From Pseudomonadota bacterium (GTDB taxonomy: Bacteria > Pseudomonadota > Alphaproteobacteria > Rhizobiales > Rhizobiaceae): a stretch of DNA of 64,000 nt. Under the pieces are notes generated by a model. That model had not been told where the DNA came from. It made no database searches and worked only from the letters and a program-made list of their open reading frames with translations. Below are positions 8,711 to 17,798 of the stretch, in pieces; position 1 is the stretch's first letter; each line of letters opens with the position of its first letter. Made by a program: the position numbers and the translations under genes. The stretch spans positions 13,261 through 77,260 of the forward strand of contig JAEXYH010000055.1 in NCBI GenBank assembly GCA_023451735.1, written 5' to 3'.

Positions 8711-9889
8711 CTAAGTACTGGACCCGATCTCGGCCGCAGAAGCCCGGCTTCGACCCTTCAGCGTCGGTCGCCATTTCATCAACCGCCGGATCGACGCCCG
8801 CTGCTCTGCGTTGAAGATCGCGTGCAACGCCTTAAAGAACGAGTAGGAAAGATAGTCGGGCAGCAGAACGGTCGCGCCCTTCATCGTCAACGGCACCCGA
8901 TATTGAATCCGCACCGTCTGGGCATTCGACCAGCGCTCTTTGTAGTCCATGCGCAAAATCCGCATGTCGAAATCCAGGCCACGCTCGAAGCACCAGCGCA
9001 CCACGTCCTCGATGATCAGCATTCCTGGTGAATAGCGTGAATAATCCGGATCGAAGCTGGTCGTAAGCAGCTCGATACGCGCCCGATCGATCATGGTCAG
9101 GAAAGCCGCGATCGGCTTGCCATCCAGTGTCAGCCGGAAAAGCCCCACCCGCCCGAACTCACCGCGCCTCATGCAGGCCGCCACGAAAAACGCACGCGCC
9201 TCGTCTTTGCCGAGCCACGGGCAGGACTTGTCCATGCGAAGCAGCCAGCGCCGTTTCTCGTCGATCACCCAGTCGATGGTCTCGACGGAACTGGCAAAAT
9301 CCTCGGGAAGCTCGAACCGCAAATCACCGAGCTTCTGCAGTCGCTTGCGCCCCTGCTTCAGGTTCGTGCGGAATTTCGACGAATAGGTCTGCAGCAGGTC
9401 TTCGAAATTCTCGATGCCACGCCGCTCGATCATATAGCTGTCCAGCGGGTTTGGAATGTTGAAGACGCCCGTCTTTTCCAGCACCTGCCGCGCCGGACCA
9501 TCCTGCTGGACGAAAGGAACCTCGATAATATCGGCCATGGGGCGCAACAGCGCCATGAGCTCCCTGCAGATATCGGCTGCGTTCACGTCGGGCGCCATCA
9601 GCGGATCGCCATATTCCTCGTGCATGCCGCACCCCAATGGCTCAAGACGTGTTGCAAAGCCAAGCCGGTTTCTCTGGAACGGCCAGACGGCGACAAGTCG
9701 CCTACCGGACCACACCGTGGCGCATATCAGCCGGTCACCCGCCGAAGCATCTTTGTTGTCCCACCCGAGTTTCGCCCATTCGAACGTCTGCGTGTAATGG
9801 GATGTCTCAACGGATCGCGCGAGGTCGTTCCAATCATTTTCAAGTCGAGCAAAAGCGTCCACGCCGTCAACTAAAACAGGCCGCAGCAT
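8711..9889 (-). CDS. CelD/BcsL-like GNAT acyltransferase
   Basis: This 392-residue protein belongs to the GNAT_6 (BioF2-like, CelD/FemAB-related) group. The N-terminal part carries SHYTQTFEWAKLGWD and VAVWPFQRNRLGF. The C-terminal acyltransferase fold includes KFRTNLKQGRKRLQKLG, GKPIAAFLTMIDRARIELL, SPGMLIIEDVVRWCFERG and FDMRILRMDYKERWSN. Relatives in rhizobia often act in exopolysaccharide or cellulose biosynthesis and cell-envelope modification, but several have no known substrate. Here no polysaccharide genes are adjacent, and it stands alone, divergent from an XRE regulator across an AT-rich gap. The predicted role is acyl or aminoacyl transfer to an unknown acceptor. Confidence 0.75.
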   Translation of the reverse strand: MLRPVLVDGVDAFARLENDWNDLARSVETSHYTQTFEWAKLGWDNKDASAGDRLICATVWSGRRLVAVWPFQRNRLGFATRLEPLGCGMHEEYGDPLMAPDVNAADICRELMALLRPMADIIEVPFVQQDGPARQVLEKTGVFNIPNPLDSYMIERRGIENFEDLLQTYSSKFRTNLKQGRKRLQKLGDLRFELPEDFASSVETIDWVIDEKRRWLLRMDKSCPWLGKDEARAFFVAACMRRGEFGRVGLFRLTLDGKPIAAFLTMIDRARIELLTTSFDPDYSRYSPGMLIIEDVVRWCFERGLDFDMRILRMDYKERWSNAQTVRIQYRVPLTMKGATVLLPDYLSYSFFKALHAIFNAEQRASIRRLMKWRPTLKGRSRASAAEIGSST

Positions 9890-10197
9890 CCGACTCCCCT
9901 TCGGATTTACTCTGAAATAGAATTAATTCATTACCAAAAAACGAAACAACAGACAAACAAAAAGCAACTCATCAATATAAACTTACTACACAATACAGTG
10001 ATAGACATAATAAATCCGATGATTTTCTTAATTTATTCGTAGGAACAGAATATCTACGGATTCACCTTTGCCCTAGACATGCGAGCTCTCCATCCGCGCC
10101 GCTATTCGTCATTGGCCAAGATGACGCCTTGGGTGTATCAGTGCGATGCAGCTCGAGAAGAGCCCAGCGACCACGCACAGGAGAGACTTCGGAAAGC
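9890..10197. other. AT-rich divergent intergenic region
   Basis: This gap of about 300 bases between the acyltransferase and the XRE regulator is clearly richer in A and T than its surroundings, especially 9915-10060. It must contain the promoters of both genes. I find no convincing small gene, hairpin or named motif. An open frame reaching the regulator from 10129 reads unlike protein. Confidence 0.5.
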
Positions 10198-10794
10198 ATG
10201 CACGCCATGGATGATGCGGAAGAAACCGCTACCCAGACCGGAGCTGAGAGCAAATTCGATGTCGGTGATCGGCTGCGCCTCGTGCGGCTGAGTTACGGCC
10301 TGTCGCAGCGGGCACTGGCAGTGAAGGCCGGTGTCACCCATTCGCTCGTATCGCTGATCGAAAAGAACAAGGTCAGCCCTTCGGTCGCATCGCTGAAGAA
10401 AATCCTCGAGGCGATCAACTATCCCCTGACCGATTTTTTCGCGCTCACTCTTCCGCCCGTCGACCAGATCTTCTACCGGGCAGACGAACTTACGCCATTG
10501 TCCAAAGGCCCGCTGACGCTGCTTCAGGTGGGCGATGCGAAATCCCACAGCATCCAGATCTTTCACGAATTCTACGAGCCGGGCGCCGATACCGGCGAGA
10601 CAATGCTCGCGCATGAAGCGGAAGAAGGCGGCGTGATTGTCGCTGGCGAGCTGGAAGTCACCGTCGGCAGCCAGACCCGCATCCTCAGGCGCGGCGATGC
10701 CTATCTTTTCAATAGCCGCCTGCCACACCGCTATCGCAATGTCGGCACCGAACGTTGCGAAGTCGTCAGCGCCGTCACCCCGCCCTACCTCTGA
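10198..10794 (+). CDS. XRE-family regulator with C-terminal cupin domain
   Basis: This 198-residue protein combines a Cro/CI-type helix-turn-helix (LRLVRLSYGLSQRALAVKAG, HSLVSLIEKNKVSPSVASLK) with a C-terminal cupin (EEGGVIVAGELEVTVG, RRGDAYLFNSRLPHRYRN). This is the layout of PuuR-type regulators, which respond to small ligands such as putrescine or its breakdown products. An aldehyde dehydrogenase gene of the succinate-semialdehyde type follows 240 bases downstream on the same strand, matching a role in polyamine or GABA catabolism, though that link is inference. I take the ATG at 10198; the ATG at 10207 is possible, and an AGGAGA lies a little far (13 bases) upstream of 10198. Confidence 0.82.
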   Translation: MHAMDDAEETATQTGAESKFDVGDRLRLVRLSYGLSQRALAVKAGVTHSLVSLIEKNKVSPSVASLKKILEAINYPLTDFFALTLPPVDQIFYRADELTPLSKGPLTLLQVGDAKSHSIQIFHEFYEPGADTGETMLAHEAEEGGVIVAGELEVTVGSQTRILRRGDAYLFNSRLPHRYRNVGTERCEVVSAVTPPYL

Positions 10795-11034
10795 TCGGTT
10801 GACCTTTCATTTCTAATCGGGAGGTCGCCGGTTTGCAGAAAAGACAGGACAGGCAGCTGAAGCCCGGCGAGCAAGGCGATAGATCACGACACATTGCAGT
10901 ATGACTTTTTTGACGGCACCGCCGGTTGATTGTCAGCATTGATTGTCTTAACTCAAGCACCGGAACCCCTCCGCCCCTTCTGCCCGCGGCGCCCTGCCGC
11001 GCGACCTGACGTTTCAAAACGAAAGTGGACCCCC

Positions 11035-12471
11035 ATGCAGACCTATCCCGACGTAAAACTCTTCATCAACGGCGAATGGCGCGATGCCATCGGCGGCGAA
11101 ACGATCGAAGTGACCGATCCTGCCACTGATGAAGTGATCGGCAAGATCGCCCATGCTCGCAAGGCAGACCTCGATCTGGCGCTCGAAGCCGCCGACAAGG
11201 GTTTCAAGATCTGGCGCGACACGGCTCCCTTCGACCGCTCGAAGATGATGCGCAAGGCAGCCGACATCCTTCGCGAACGCGCCGACAGGATCGCTTTCCT
11301 GATGACGCGCGAACAGGGCAAGCCGCTGGCACAGTCCAAGATGGAGATCATGGGCGCAGCCGACACGATCGACTGGTTTGCCGAGGAAGCACGCCGCACC
11401 TATGGCCAGATCATCCCGGCCCGCTTCTCGGGCGTCAACCAGATGACGATCAAGCAGCCGGTCGGCCCGGTCGCAGCCTTCACGCCGTGGAATTTTCCGA
11501 TCAACCAGATCGTCCGCAAGCTTTCCGCAGCGGTTGCCACTGGTTGCTCCATCATCGTCAAGGCGCCTGAAGAAACCCCGGCATCGCCTGCCGAACTGAT
11601 CCGCGCTTTTGCCGATGCCGGCGTCCCGGCCGGCGTCATCGGCCTGGTTTACGGCATCCCGGCCGAAGTGTCGGAATACCTGATCCCGCATCCGGTCATC
11701 CGCAAGATCTCGTTCACCGGCTCCACTCCGGTCGGCAAGCATCTCGCAGCACTCGCCGGCCAGCACATGAAGCGCGCCACGATGGAACTCGGCGGCCACG
11801 CTCCGGTCATGGTCTTCAATGACGCCGACCTCGACATGGCGATCGAAATCAGCGCCATGTCGAAATACCGCAATGCCGGTCAGGTTTGCGTGTCTCCGAC
11901 CCGCTTCCTGGTCCAGGATGGCGTCGCCGACAGATTTGTCGAAGGTTTCGTCAAGGCTGCCGAAGCCATAAAGGTCGGCAACGGCCTCGAAGCCGATACA
12001 GTCATGGGCCCGCTTGCCAACGAGCGCCGCATCCCCGCCATGGAAGCGCTGATCCAGGACGCGGTCTCGAACGGCGGCGAACTCAAGACCGGCGGCAAGC
12101 GCATCGGCAACAAGGGCAACTTCTTCGAACCAACGGTTCTTGCCAACGTTCCGACCTCGGCCAAGATCATGAACGACGAGCCCTTCGGCCCGATCGCCAT
12201 CATCAACCGCTTCTCGACCTATGAGGACGCGATCAACGAGGCAAACCGCCTGCCCTTCGGCCTCGCATCCTACGCCTTCACTGGCTCGGTCAAGACCGCC
12301 CACGCGCTCGGCCGCGAAGTCGAGGCCGGCATGCTGACCATCAACCACAACGGTCTCGCCCTGCCGGAAGTCCCCTTCGGCGGCGTCAAGGATTCGGGCT
12401 ACGGCACCGAAGGCGGCTCGGAAGCCGTCGCTGCCTATCTCGAAACCAAATACGTCACCCAGATGAACTGA
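11035..12471 (+). CDS. Succinate-semialdehyde dehydrogenase-type aldehyde dehydrogenase
   Basis: This 478-residue NAD(P)-dependent aldehyde dehydrogenase would oxidise a semialdehyde (succinate semialdehyde, or a related one such as 2-oxoglutarate semialdehyde) to the acid. Visible landmarks are the AFTPWNFPINQ cofactor segment, FTGSTPVGK, the general-base Glu in MELGGHAP, the nucleophilic Cys in NAGQVCVSPTR and the EPFGPIAII block. The ATG at 11035 gives a family-like start (MQTYPDVKLFINGEW); the frame is open to 10930 but that segment is Pro/Arg-rich filler. It follows an XRE-cupin regulator and ends at a strong terminator. Related dehydrogenases share all these motifs, so substrate is only probable. 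Confidence 0.85.
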   Translation: MQTYPDVKLFINGEWRDAIGGETIEVTDPATDEVIGKIAHARKADLDLALEAADKGFKIWRDTAPFDRSKMMRKAADILRERADRIAFLMTREQGKPLAQSKMEIMGAADTIDWFAEEARRTYGQIIPARFSGVNQMTIKQPVGPVAAFTPWNFPINQIVRKLSAAVATGCSIIVKAPEETPASPAELIRAFADAGVPAGVIGLVYGIPAEVSEYLIPHPVIRKISFTGSTPVGKHLAALAGQHMKRATMELGGHAPVMVFNDADLDMAIEISAMSKYRNAGQVCVSPTRFLVQDGVADRFVEGFVKAAEAIKVGNGLEADTVMGPLANERRIPAMEALIQDAVSNGGELKTGGKRIGNKGNFFEPTVLANVPTSAKIMNDEPFGPIAIINRFSTYEDAINEANRLPFGLASYAFTGSVKTAHALGREVEAGMLTINHNGLALPEVPFGGVKDSGYGTEGGSEAVAAYLETKYVTQMN

Positions 12472-12497
12472 TCGCTCCATCCGCGATCGCATTGACG

Positions 12498-12534
12498 AAC
12501 CGGCCGGAGCCAGCGCTCCGGCCGGTTTTCTTTT
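12498..12534 (+). terminator. Rho-independent terminator of the dehydrogenase gene
   Basis: A perfect 13-bp stem, AACCGGCCGGAGC with its complement around a CAGC loop, is followed by TTTTCTTTT. It lies 27 bases behind the stop codon. Confidence 0.9.
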
Positions 12535-12597
12535 GGGGATTGCCTGCATGCGCGGAGTCGAATACCAAAACAAATAGTGAACAGATGGATGCGATTA

Positions 12598-13704
12598 ATG
12601 GCTGAGACAGAAGTTGAAACTACGCCTCTTCTGAAAGAAATCTTCAACCGTGATCGGCTGAACCATTTCGCCGGTGAGACAGCAGCTATCCATCCGGATT
12701 TCGACGGCGAGCGCTTTCTTCAACTCGCATCCGCGGGATTGGACGACCTAAGCATCATGCAGCGCCTGAGGCAGATCGCGGTATCTTTCCACGCGACGCT
12801 CCCCGGTCCCTACGATAAAAATATCGAGATCCTCTCGACCCTTGCACCGCGCATCAACCACGGCTTTGCCTCGATCACCTTGCCGGAATATGTAGCGCTT
12901 TATGGGCAGGATTACTTCGACCTCTCAATGAAGGCGCTCGCTTTTTTCACCCGCTTCGGCTCATCCGAATTCGCCATCCGCCATTTCCTCCTGAAGGATA
13001 TCCCGCGCACGCTTGCCGTGATGCAGAAATGGTCGCAAGACGAGAACGAACATGTCCGCCGCCTGTCTTCAGAAGGCTGCCGTCCGCGTCTGCCCTGGTC
13101 CTTCCAACTGAAACAACTGATCGCCGATCCCGCGCCGGTCGCATCCATCCTCGACAATCTGAAGAGCGACCCGAGCCTCTATGTCCGCAAATCGGTCGCA
13201 AACCACCTGAACGACATAACAAAAGATCATCCAGACTGGGTTCTGGAAAAGCTGTCGCATTGGGACCAGACGGATAGCCGCACCGCCTGGATCATGAAAC
13301 AGGCGCTACGCACCTTGATCAAGAAGGGCGATACCCGCGCGCTGCATGTCTTCGGCGCAGGGCATAAGGCACAGGTCGAGGTGGAAGCCTTCGCGGTCAC
13401 GCCATCATCGCTCAGCCTCGGGAGCGCAGTCCAGATCATCGCGAAATTCACCTCAACCGGCTCCGCCCCGCAGAAACTGATGATCGACTACGCCGTCCAT
13501 TACGTGAAAAAGACCGGCGGCACATCGAAGAAAGTGTTCAAGTGGAAGGAGTTGACGCTGGCACCGCATGCAGGCGCAACGCTTACCATCACCCGCCCCA
13601 TCCGCAACTTCACCACCCGCATCCATTATCCGGGACAGCATGTGGTGGAATTCATCGTGAATGGCGAGGTGCTGGGCGAGACCGTGTTTGAGCTCAACAC
13701 CTGA
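12598..13704 (+). CDS. DNA alkylation repair glycosylase, AlkC type with Ig-like domain
   Basis: This 368-residue protein of the AlkC/AlkD HEAT-repeat glycosylases removes N3- and N7-alkylated bases without base flipping. The HEAT-like part runs to about residue 260 (ALAFFTRFGSSEFAIRHFLL, DENEHVRRLSSEGCRPRLPW, LYVRKSVANHLNDITKDHP). The RRLSSEG.RPRLPW segment is typical of AlkC. From about 275 a beta-rich Ig-like domain follows (VEVEAFAVTPSSLSLG to HVVEFIVNGEVLG), as known for the AlkC branch. It is a single gene without visible adaptive-response regulator. The start at 12598 gives the best N-terminus; a GTG at 12577 and an ATG at 12589 are in frame, and none has a clear ribosome site. Confidence 0.85.
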   Translation: MAETEVETTPLLKEIFNRDRLNHFAGETAAIHPDFDGERFLQLASAGLDDLSIMQRLRQIAVSFHATLPGPYDKNIEILSTLAPRINHGFASITLPEYVALYGQDYFDLSMKALAFFTRFGSSEFAIRHFLLKDIPRTLAVMQKWSQDENEHVRRLSSEGCRPRLPWSFQLKQLIADPAPVASILDNLKSDPSLYVRKSVANHLNDITKDHPDWVLEKLSHWDQTDSRTAWIMKQALRTLIKKGDTRALHVFGAGHKAQVEVEAFAVTPSSLSLGSAVQIIAKFTSTGSAPQKLMIDYAVHYVKKTGGTSKKVFKWKELTLAPHAGATLTITRPIRNFTTRIHYPGQHVVEFIVNGEVLGETVFELNT

Positions 13705-13714
13705 ACAAAAAGAA

Positions 13715-13738
13715 AGAGCACCGCCGGGGCGATGCTCT
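13715..13738. terminator. Bidirectional terminator between AlkC and helicase genes
   Basis: A 10-bp stem (AGAGCACCGC against GCGATGCTCT, one G-U pair) has a 4-base loop. Read on the minus strand it is followed by a T-rich run (TTTCTTTTTG); on the plus strand GATTTTTA follows. It lies 6 bases behind the helicase stop and 11 behind the alkC stop. Confidence 0.8.
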
Positions 13739-13743
13739 GATTT

Positions 13744-15834
13744 TTACTTCCGCTTCTCGAACCCGCCCTTGCCGGCTGGCTTCTTCTTGAAAGGCTTGTC
13801 GCCATCCGCCTTGGCAAACGGCTTGTCACCAAAGGTCTTTTTCTTGAAAGGCTTATCACCAAAAGGCTTGTCGCCGCTTTTCTTGGCAAAATCGCCCTTC
13901 GGCTTTTCACCCCAGACATCGTCGTCCATGCGGCGCTCGGCGCTGGCCTTTTCGCCCTTCGGCTTCCAGTCCTTGCGCGGCGCGTCACCGAATGACTTAT
14001 CACCATCCTTGAAAGGCTTCTTTTCGCGGAACGGCTTGTCACCATAAGCCTTGTCGCCGCGCGGGCCGTCCTTGGCGAAAGGCTTGTCCTTGCGGAAGCC
14101 GTCCTTCTTCGGGCCATCCTTCCACGGCTTGTCCATCCGCGGGCCTTCGCGCTTGGTAAAGCCCTCGTCATCCGTGCCGCGGGAGAACTTGCTGAAGTCC
14201 GGCGCAGCATCCAGACGTGTCACGCGGATACCGCGATCCATCGTCTTGTCCTTGCCGAGCTTGGCCATGAACTTGTCGGCATGCGCTTCGGCAATCTCGA
14301 CGAAGGTCTCGTCGGCCTGCATCTTGATCGCGCCGATCTCGTTCTTGCTGAGATCGCCGCTGCGGCAGATGGTGGGGATCAGCCAGCGCGGTTCGGCGCG
14401 CTGCTTGCGGCCGACCGATAGCGAGAACCAAACGGCCGGGCCGAAATCACCACGCGGCGTCAGCGGCCGTGAAGCCGGATCGCCCTGGCCGCCGTCGCGC
14501 GGCTTGCGCGCCTCGAGCGATACGACACTGACATCTTCCGGCGCTGAATTCTTGCCGCGATAGAGCGAGACGAAAGCGGAGGCGAGCTTTTCGGCGTCGA
14601 AACGTTCGATCAGCTTGGCGATCAGCACCTGCTCGTCCTCATTGGTCGTCACTTCGGTAAAGATCGGATCGGCGAACAGCCGCTCCTCGTCACGAATGAT
14701 GACCTCGTCAGCCGAAGGCGGGTTCGCCCAGGTCGGCTCTACCTTTGCGCCGAACAGCAGGCGTTCTGCCTTGCGGCGCTGGGTCACCGGCACGATCAGC
14801 GCGCTGACGCCCTTGCGGCCCGCACGGCCGGTACGACCCGAGCGGTGCAGCAGCGTTTCGGAATTGGTCGGAAGATCCGCATGGATGACCAGTTCGAGAC
14901 CCGGCAGGTCGATGCCGCGAGCGGCAACATCGGTCGCGATGCAGACGCGGGCACGACCGTCGCGCATCGCCTGCAGCGCATGGGTGCGCTCGTTCTGGGT
15001 CAGCTCGCCTGAAAGCGCGACGACGGAAAAGTTGCGGTTGGAAAGCCGCGCATGCAGATGGTTGACGGCAGCACGCGTCGAGCAGAACACGATCGCATTC
15101 GGCGCTTCGTAATAGCGCAGCACGTTGACGATGGCGTTTTCGCGGTCGGACGGCGTGACCAGAAGGGCGCGATAATCGATATCGACATGCTGCTTCTGTT
15201 CGGCAGCCGTCGCGATACGCACGGCATCACGCTGGTAGCTCTTGGCAAGCTTGGCGATCGCGGCTGGAACCGTAGCCGAGAACATCAGCGTGCGGCGTTC
15301 GTCTGGTGCGGATTCGAGAATGAATTCCAGATCTTCACGGAAACCGAGATCGAGCATCTCGTCGGCTTCGTCGAGCACGGCCACCCGCACCTCGGACATG
15401 TCGAGCGCGTTGCGACGAATATGATCGCAGATACGGCCCGGTGTGCCGACAACGATGTGGGCGCCACGCTCCAGCGCCCGGCGCTCGTTGCGGATATCCA
15501 TGCCGCCGACGCAGGACGTGATCACGGCACCGGCTTCGGCGTAAAGCCAGTCAAGCTCGCGCTTGACCTGCATGGCAAGTTCGCGGGTCGGTGCGATGAC
15601 GAGCGCCAGCGGCGCGGCGGCGCGGCCGAAATGGTCAGCGTCTTCAAGCAGTGTCGGCGCCATGGCGATGCCGAAGGCCACCGTCTTGCCGGAACCCGTC
15701 TGGGCGGAAACGAGCGCGTCGGATGTGGCGAGCGCCGGGTCAAGCATGGCCAGCTGAACGGGGGTCAGCGTCTCATAACCACGCTTCTGCAAAGCCTTCG
15801 CGATCGCCGGAACGGCGCCGTTGATATCGGTCAT
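13744..15834 (-). CDS. DEAD-box RNA helicase with DbpA-like domain and Lys-rich repeat tail
   Basis: This 696-residue ATP-dependent RNA helicase has all core motifs: Q-motif near 24, AQTGSGKT at 44-51, PTRELA at 82-87, TPGR at 131-134, DEAD at 155-158, SAT at 186-188, then VATDVAARGIDLPG and HRSGRTGRAG in the second RecA domain. A DbpA-like RNA-binding domain follows (CRSGDLSKNEIGAIKM, ETFVEIAEAHADKFMAKL). The last 140 residues or so are a low-complexity tail of GDKPFxKK / KDGPRGDK-type repeats, rich in Lys, Gly, Asp and Phe, probably a disordered RNA-binding segment. Such helicases help ribosome assembly and cold adaptation. The start is ATG 15834; a frame open to 16158 reads as antisense to the amidase gene. 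Confidence 0.9.
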   Translation of the reverse strand: MTDINGAVPAIAKALQKRGYETLTPVQLAMLDPALATSDALVSAQTGSGKTVAFGIAMAPTLLEDADHFGRAAAPLALVIAPTRELAMQVKRELDWLYAEAGAVITSCVGGMDIRNERRALERGAHIVVGTPGRICDHIRRNALDMSEVRVAVLDEADEMLDLGFREDLEFILESAPDERRTLMFSATVPAAIAKLAKSYQRDAVRIATAAEQKQHVDIDYRALLVTPSDRENAIVNVLRYYEAPNAIVFCSTRAAVNHLHARLSNRNFSVVALSGELTQNERTHALQAMRDGRARVCIATDVAARGIDLPGLELVIHADLPTNSETLLHRSGRTGRAGRKGVSALIVPVTQRRKAERLLFGAKVEPTWANPPSADEVIIRDEERLFADPIFTEVTTNEDEQVLIAKLIERFDAEKLASAFVSLYRGKNSAPEDVSVVSLEARKPRDGGQGDPASRPLTPRGDFGPAVWFSLSVGRKQRAEPRWLIPTICRSGDLSKNEIGAIKMQADETFVEIAEAHADKFMAKLGKDKTMDRGIRVTRLDAAPDFSKFSRGTDDEGFTKREGPRMDKPWKDGPKKDGFRKDKPFAKDGPRGDKAYGDKPFREKKPFKDGDKSFGDAPRKDWKPKGEKASAERRMDDDVWGEKPKGDFAKKSGDKPFGDKPFKKKTFGDKPFAKADGDKPFKKKPAGKGGFEKRK

Positions 15835-15979
15835 CAATCTTGTCTTTCGGAATGTACCGCGCCTGCCGGCGCCTTGGCTGCAACGATCGCAGCCGAACGT
15901 TGCGCCGTCCCTAATGAATCCGACGACAAAAGTCAAAGCGACTCCGCACAATGCAGGCTCGCGCAGCGCGCAACTGGCG

Positions 15980-16594
15980 TTAAATCCGGCGACCGAGTAT
16001 CCTTGAACGGATCGAATCCATCGGGAAGGCAGGTCCCGGATCCGTCTTGCGTGGCCAGGAAATATCGTCATGGCCGAGCATGTCGAGAAATTTGTAGCGT
16101 GCGTGCAATGCATGCGCGACTTCCAGCAACCGGTCCAGTTGCTGCTGCGGAAAGACATGCCACCCCCTCAGTGGTCCACCGCGCTCGTGTACTGCCTCCA
16201 TCACTTCGTTTGGCGGGATGACCTGGTTGAACCATGTGACGAATTCCCCGCTCGCAAGTTTCCGCAGCAGGCCGCCATTGCAGAGTTCTATGCCGATCGA
16301 ATGATTGTTGAGGCTAGAAATCTCACCCCATTTGCTTTGCCCCGCATGCCAGGCAACACGGCTGAACGGCACGATCTGCGCCACCCTGCCGTCGCGCCCG
16401 ATAAGAAGATGCACTGAGGCTCTGGTTTCCTGATCGCGCGCCAGCGATTGCAGGTCGGCCTCAAACGAGGCACCTGCCGTATAATGGATGACAAGGAAAC
16501 GCGGAGTGAGCGCACCACCCATCTTCGACGTACCCTCCTGCAAAACCTCGGTCTCGGCGGAAACCAACCTGTTGTTCTCGACAGAAAATGGCAT
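15980..16594 (-). CDS. N-acetylmuramoyl-L-alanine amidase (Amidase_2)
   Basis: This 204-residue zinc amidase of the T7 lysozyme/AmiD/AmpD superfamily would cut the bond between muramic acid and the peptide stem. The motifs are FLVIHYTAG (first zinc His), SVHLLIGRDG, VAWHAGQSKW, NNHSIGIELCN and the C-terminal GHDDISWPRKTDPGPAFPM, which holds the last zinc ligand and catalytic residues. There is no signal peptide or lipobox, so it may act in the cytoplasm on recycled muropeptides, or depend on another route out. No phage genes are nearby. It lies between the helicase and the sulfate operon, same strand as both, but with its own 180-base upstream gap. Confidence 0.87.
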   Translation of the reverse strand: MPFSVENNRLVSAETEVLQEGTSKMGGALTPRFLVIHYTAGASFEADLQSLARDQETRASVHLLIGRDGRVAQIVPFSRVAWHAGQSKWGEISSLNNHSIGIELCNGGLLRKLASGEFVTWFNQVIPPNEVMEAVHERGGPLRGWHVFPQQQLDRLLEVAHALHARYKFLDMLGHDDISWPRKTDPGPAFPMDSIRSRILGRRI

Positions 16595-16775
16595 GAGATC
16601 ATCCCTCCCCGGAAACCCCGCAGCCGATCGTGCGCAATCAGTCGTTGGGTCGCCGGGCTTGGCGACACGACGTCATTTCCGAATTGGCACGAAAGCTGGC
16701 AGAAAATGGGCATCGCTGCCCATTGCAAGGATGGCACGAACCACTATTGATTGCAATCATAACATTTACGCAACC

Positions 16776-17798
16776 TTAAGATACACAAAACACCTTTGCC
16801 CGCCGCAGTGTCACGAACCCCACGTCCCCAGCCCTCACCACCCGCTCCGGCTCCACATCGAACTCCAGCGCTTCGCCCGCATCCGTCGTCGCCAGCACGC
16901 GCCTTCCATCGGCACGGTCGAGCACGCGGGTAATCTCTGCCGCAATCCCGGGCCCCTCACCCGACCAGTCGATATCGCTCGGCCGCGCATAAAGCTCGCC
17001 CCTGCCGTCCGACACACCCGCAGCCTCCACGGAAATCCCGCCGACATGGGCACGCCCATCCCGCACCTCGGCCGCAATCACATTGGCATCGCCGAGAAAC
17101 TTCATCACGAAAGCCGATTTCGGGTCACGGCATACCTCCTGCGGCGTGCCTTGCTGCACAATCTGCCCGTCCTTCAGAATTACCACCCGATCGGCCAGAT
17201 CGAGCGCTTCTTCCTGATCGTGGGTGACGAACAGCGTGGTGATCCCGAATTCCGAATGGATCTTGCGCAGCCAGCGGCGCAGGTCGCGCCGCACATTGGC
17301 ATCGAGCGCCCCGAACGGTTCGTCGAGCAACAACACTTTCGGATCCACCGAAAGCGCACGGGCAAGCGCCACGCGCTGCCGCTGACCGCCGGAAATCTGT
17401 GCCGGGAAACGATCGCCGAGACCTTCCAGCCGCACCAGCCGCAGCAGATCGGCCACACGCGCATCGATCGTGGCCCGGTCGCGCTTCACTTTCGACACCT
17501 TCATGCCGAAGGCGATATTGTCCGCAACCGTCATATGCGGAAACAGCGCATAGTGCTGAAAGACGAAACCGACGCCGCGGTCGCGAACCGGAATGTCGGT
17601 CGCATCCTGATCGCCGAAATGGATCGCGCCGCCATCGGCATATTCCAGCCCCGCCACCATGCGCAGGATCGTGGTCTTGCCCGAGCCGGAGGGCCCGAGC
17701 AGCGCGACAAGCTCGCCGCTTCCGATATCGAGCGACACGCCCTTGACGGCCTGAAAGCTCTCGAAGGTTTTGACGACGTTTTCGAGGTGGATCTTCAT
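16776..17798 (-). CDS. cysA: Sulfate/thiosulfate ABC transporter ATP-binding protein
   Basis: This is the 340-residue ATPase of the sulfate importer. The nucleotide-binding domain shows Walker A GPSGSGKT (residues 35-42), the Q-loop in FVFQHYALFPHM, signature ISGGQRQR, Walker B LLLDEPFGALD and the switch His in VTHDQEEAL. A TOBE-like regulatory domain follows (ELYARPSDIDW, EITRVLDRADGRRV). It is the last gene of sbp-cysT-cysW-cysA, and its ATG overlaps the stop of cysW by four bases. CysA couples ATP hydrolysis to uptake through CysT and CysW. Substrate specificity is assigned from the binding protein and permeases. Confidence 0.95.
   Translation of the reverse strand: MKIHLENVVKTFESFQAVKGVSLDIGSGELVALLGPSGSGKTTILRMVAGLEYADGGAIHFGDQDATDIPVRDRGVGFVFQHYALFPHMTVADNIAFGMKVSKVKRDRATIDARVADLLRLVRLEGLGDRFPAQISGGQRQRVALARALSVDPKVLLLDEPFGALDANVRRDLRRWLRKIHSEFGITTLFVTHDQEEALDLADRVVILKDGQIVQQGTPQEVCRDPKSAFVMKFLGDANVIAAEVRDGRAHVGGISVEAAGVSDGRGELYARPSDIDWSGEGPGIAAEITRVLDRADGRRVLATTDAGEALEFDVEPERVVRAGDVGFVTLRRAKVFCVS

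Noticed and set aside
11014..12573. A 519-codon open frame on the minus strand
   Set aside because: It is antisense to the aldehyde dehydrogenase and runs through its terminator; composition is of the shadow type.
13661..14047. A plus-strand frame with FFLKGLSP repeats
   Set aside because: It is the antisense reading of the Lys-rich repeat tail of the helicase, so its repeats are a by-product.
16595..16775. TGGCAC-like words in the gap before the amidase gene
   Set aside because: The spacing to a TTGC element does not fit a sigma-54 promoter on either strand.
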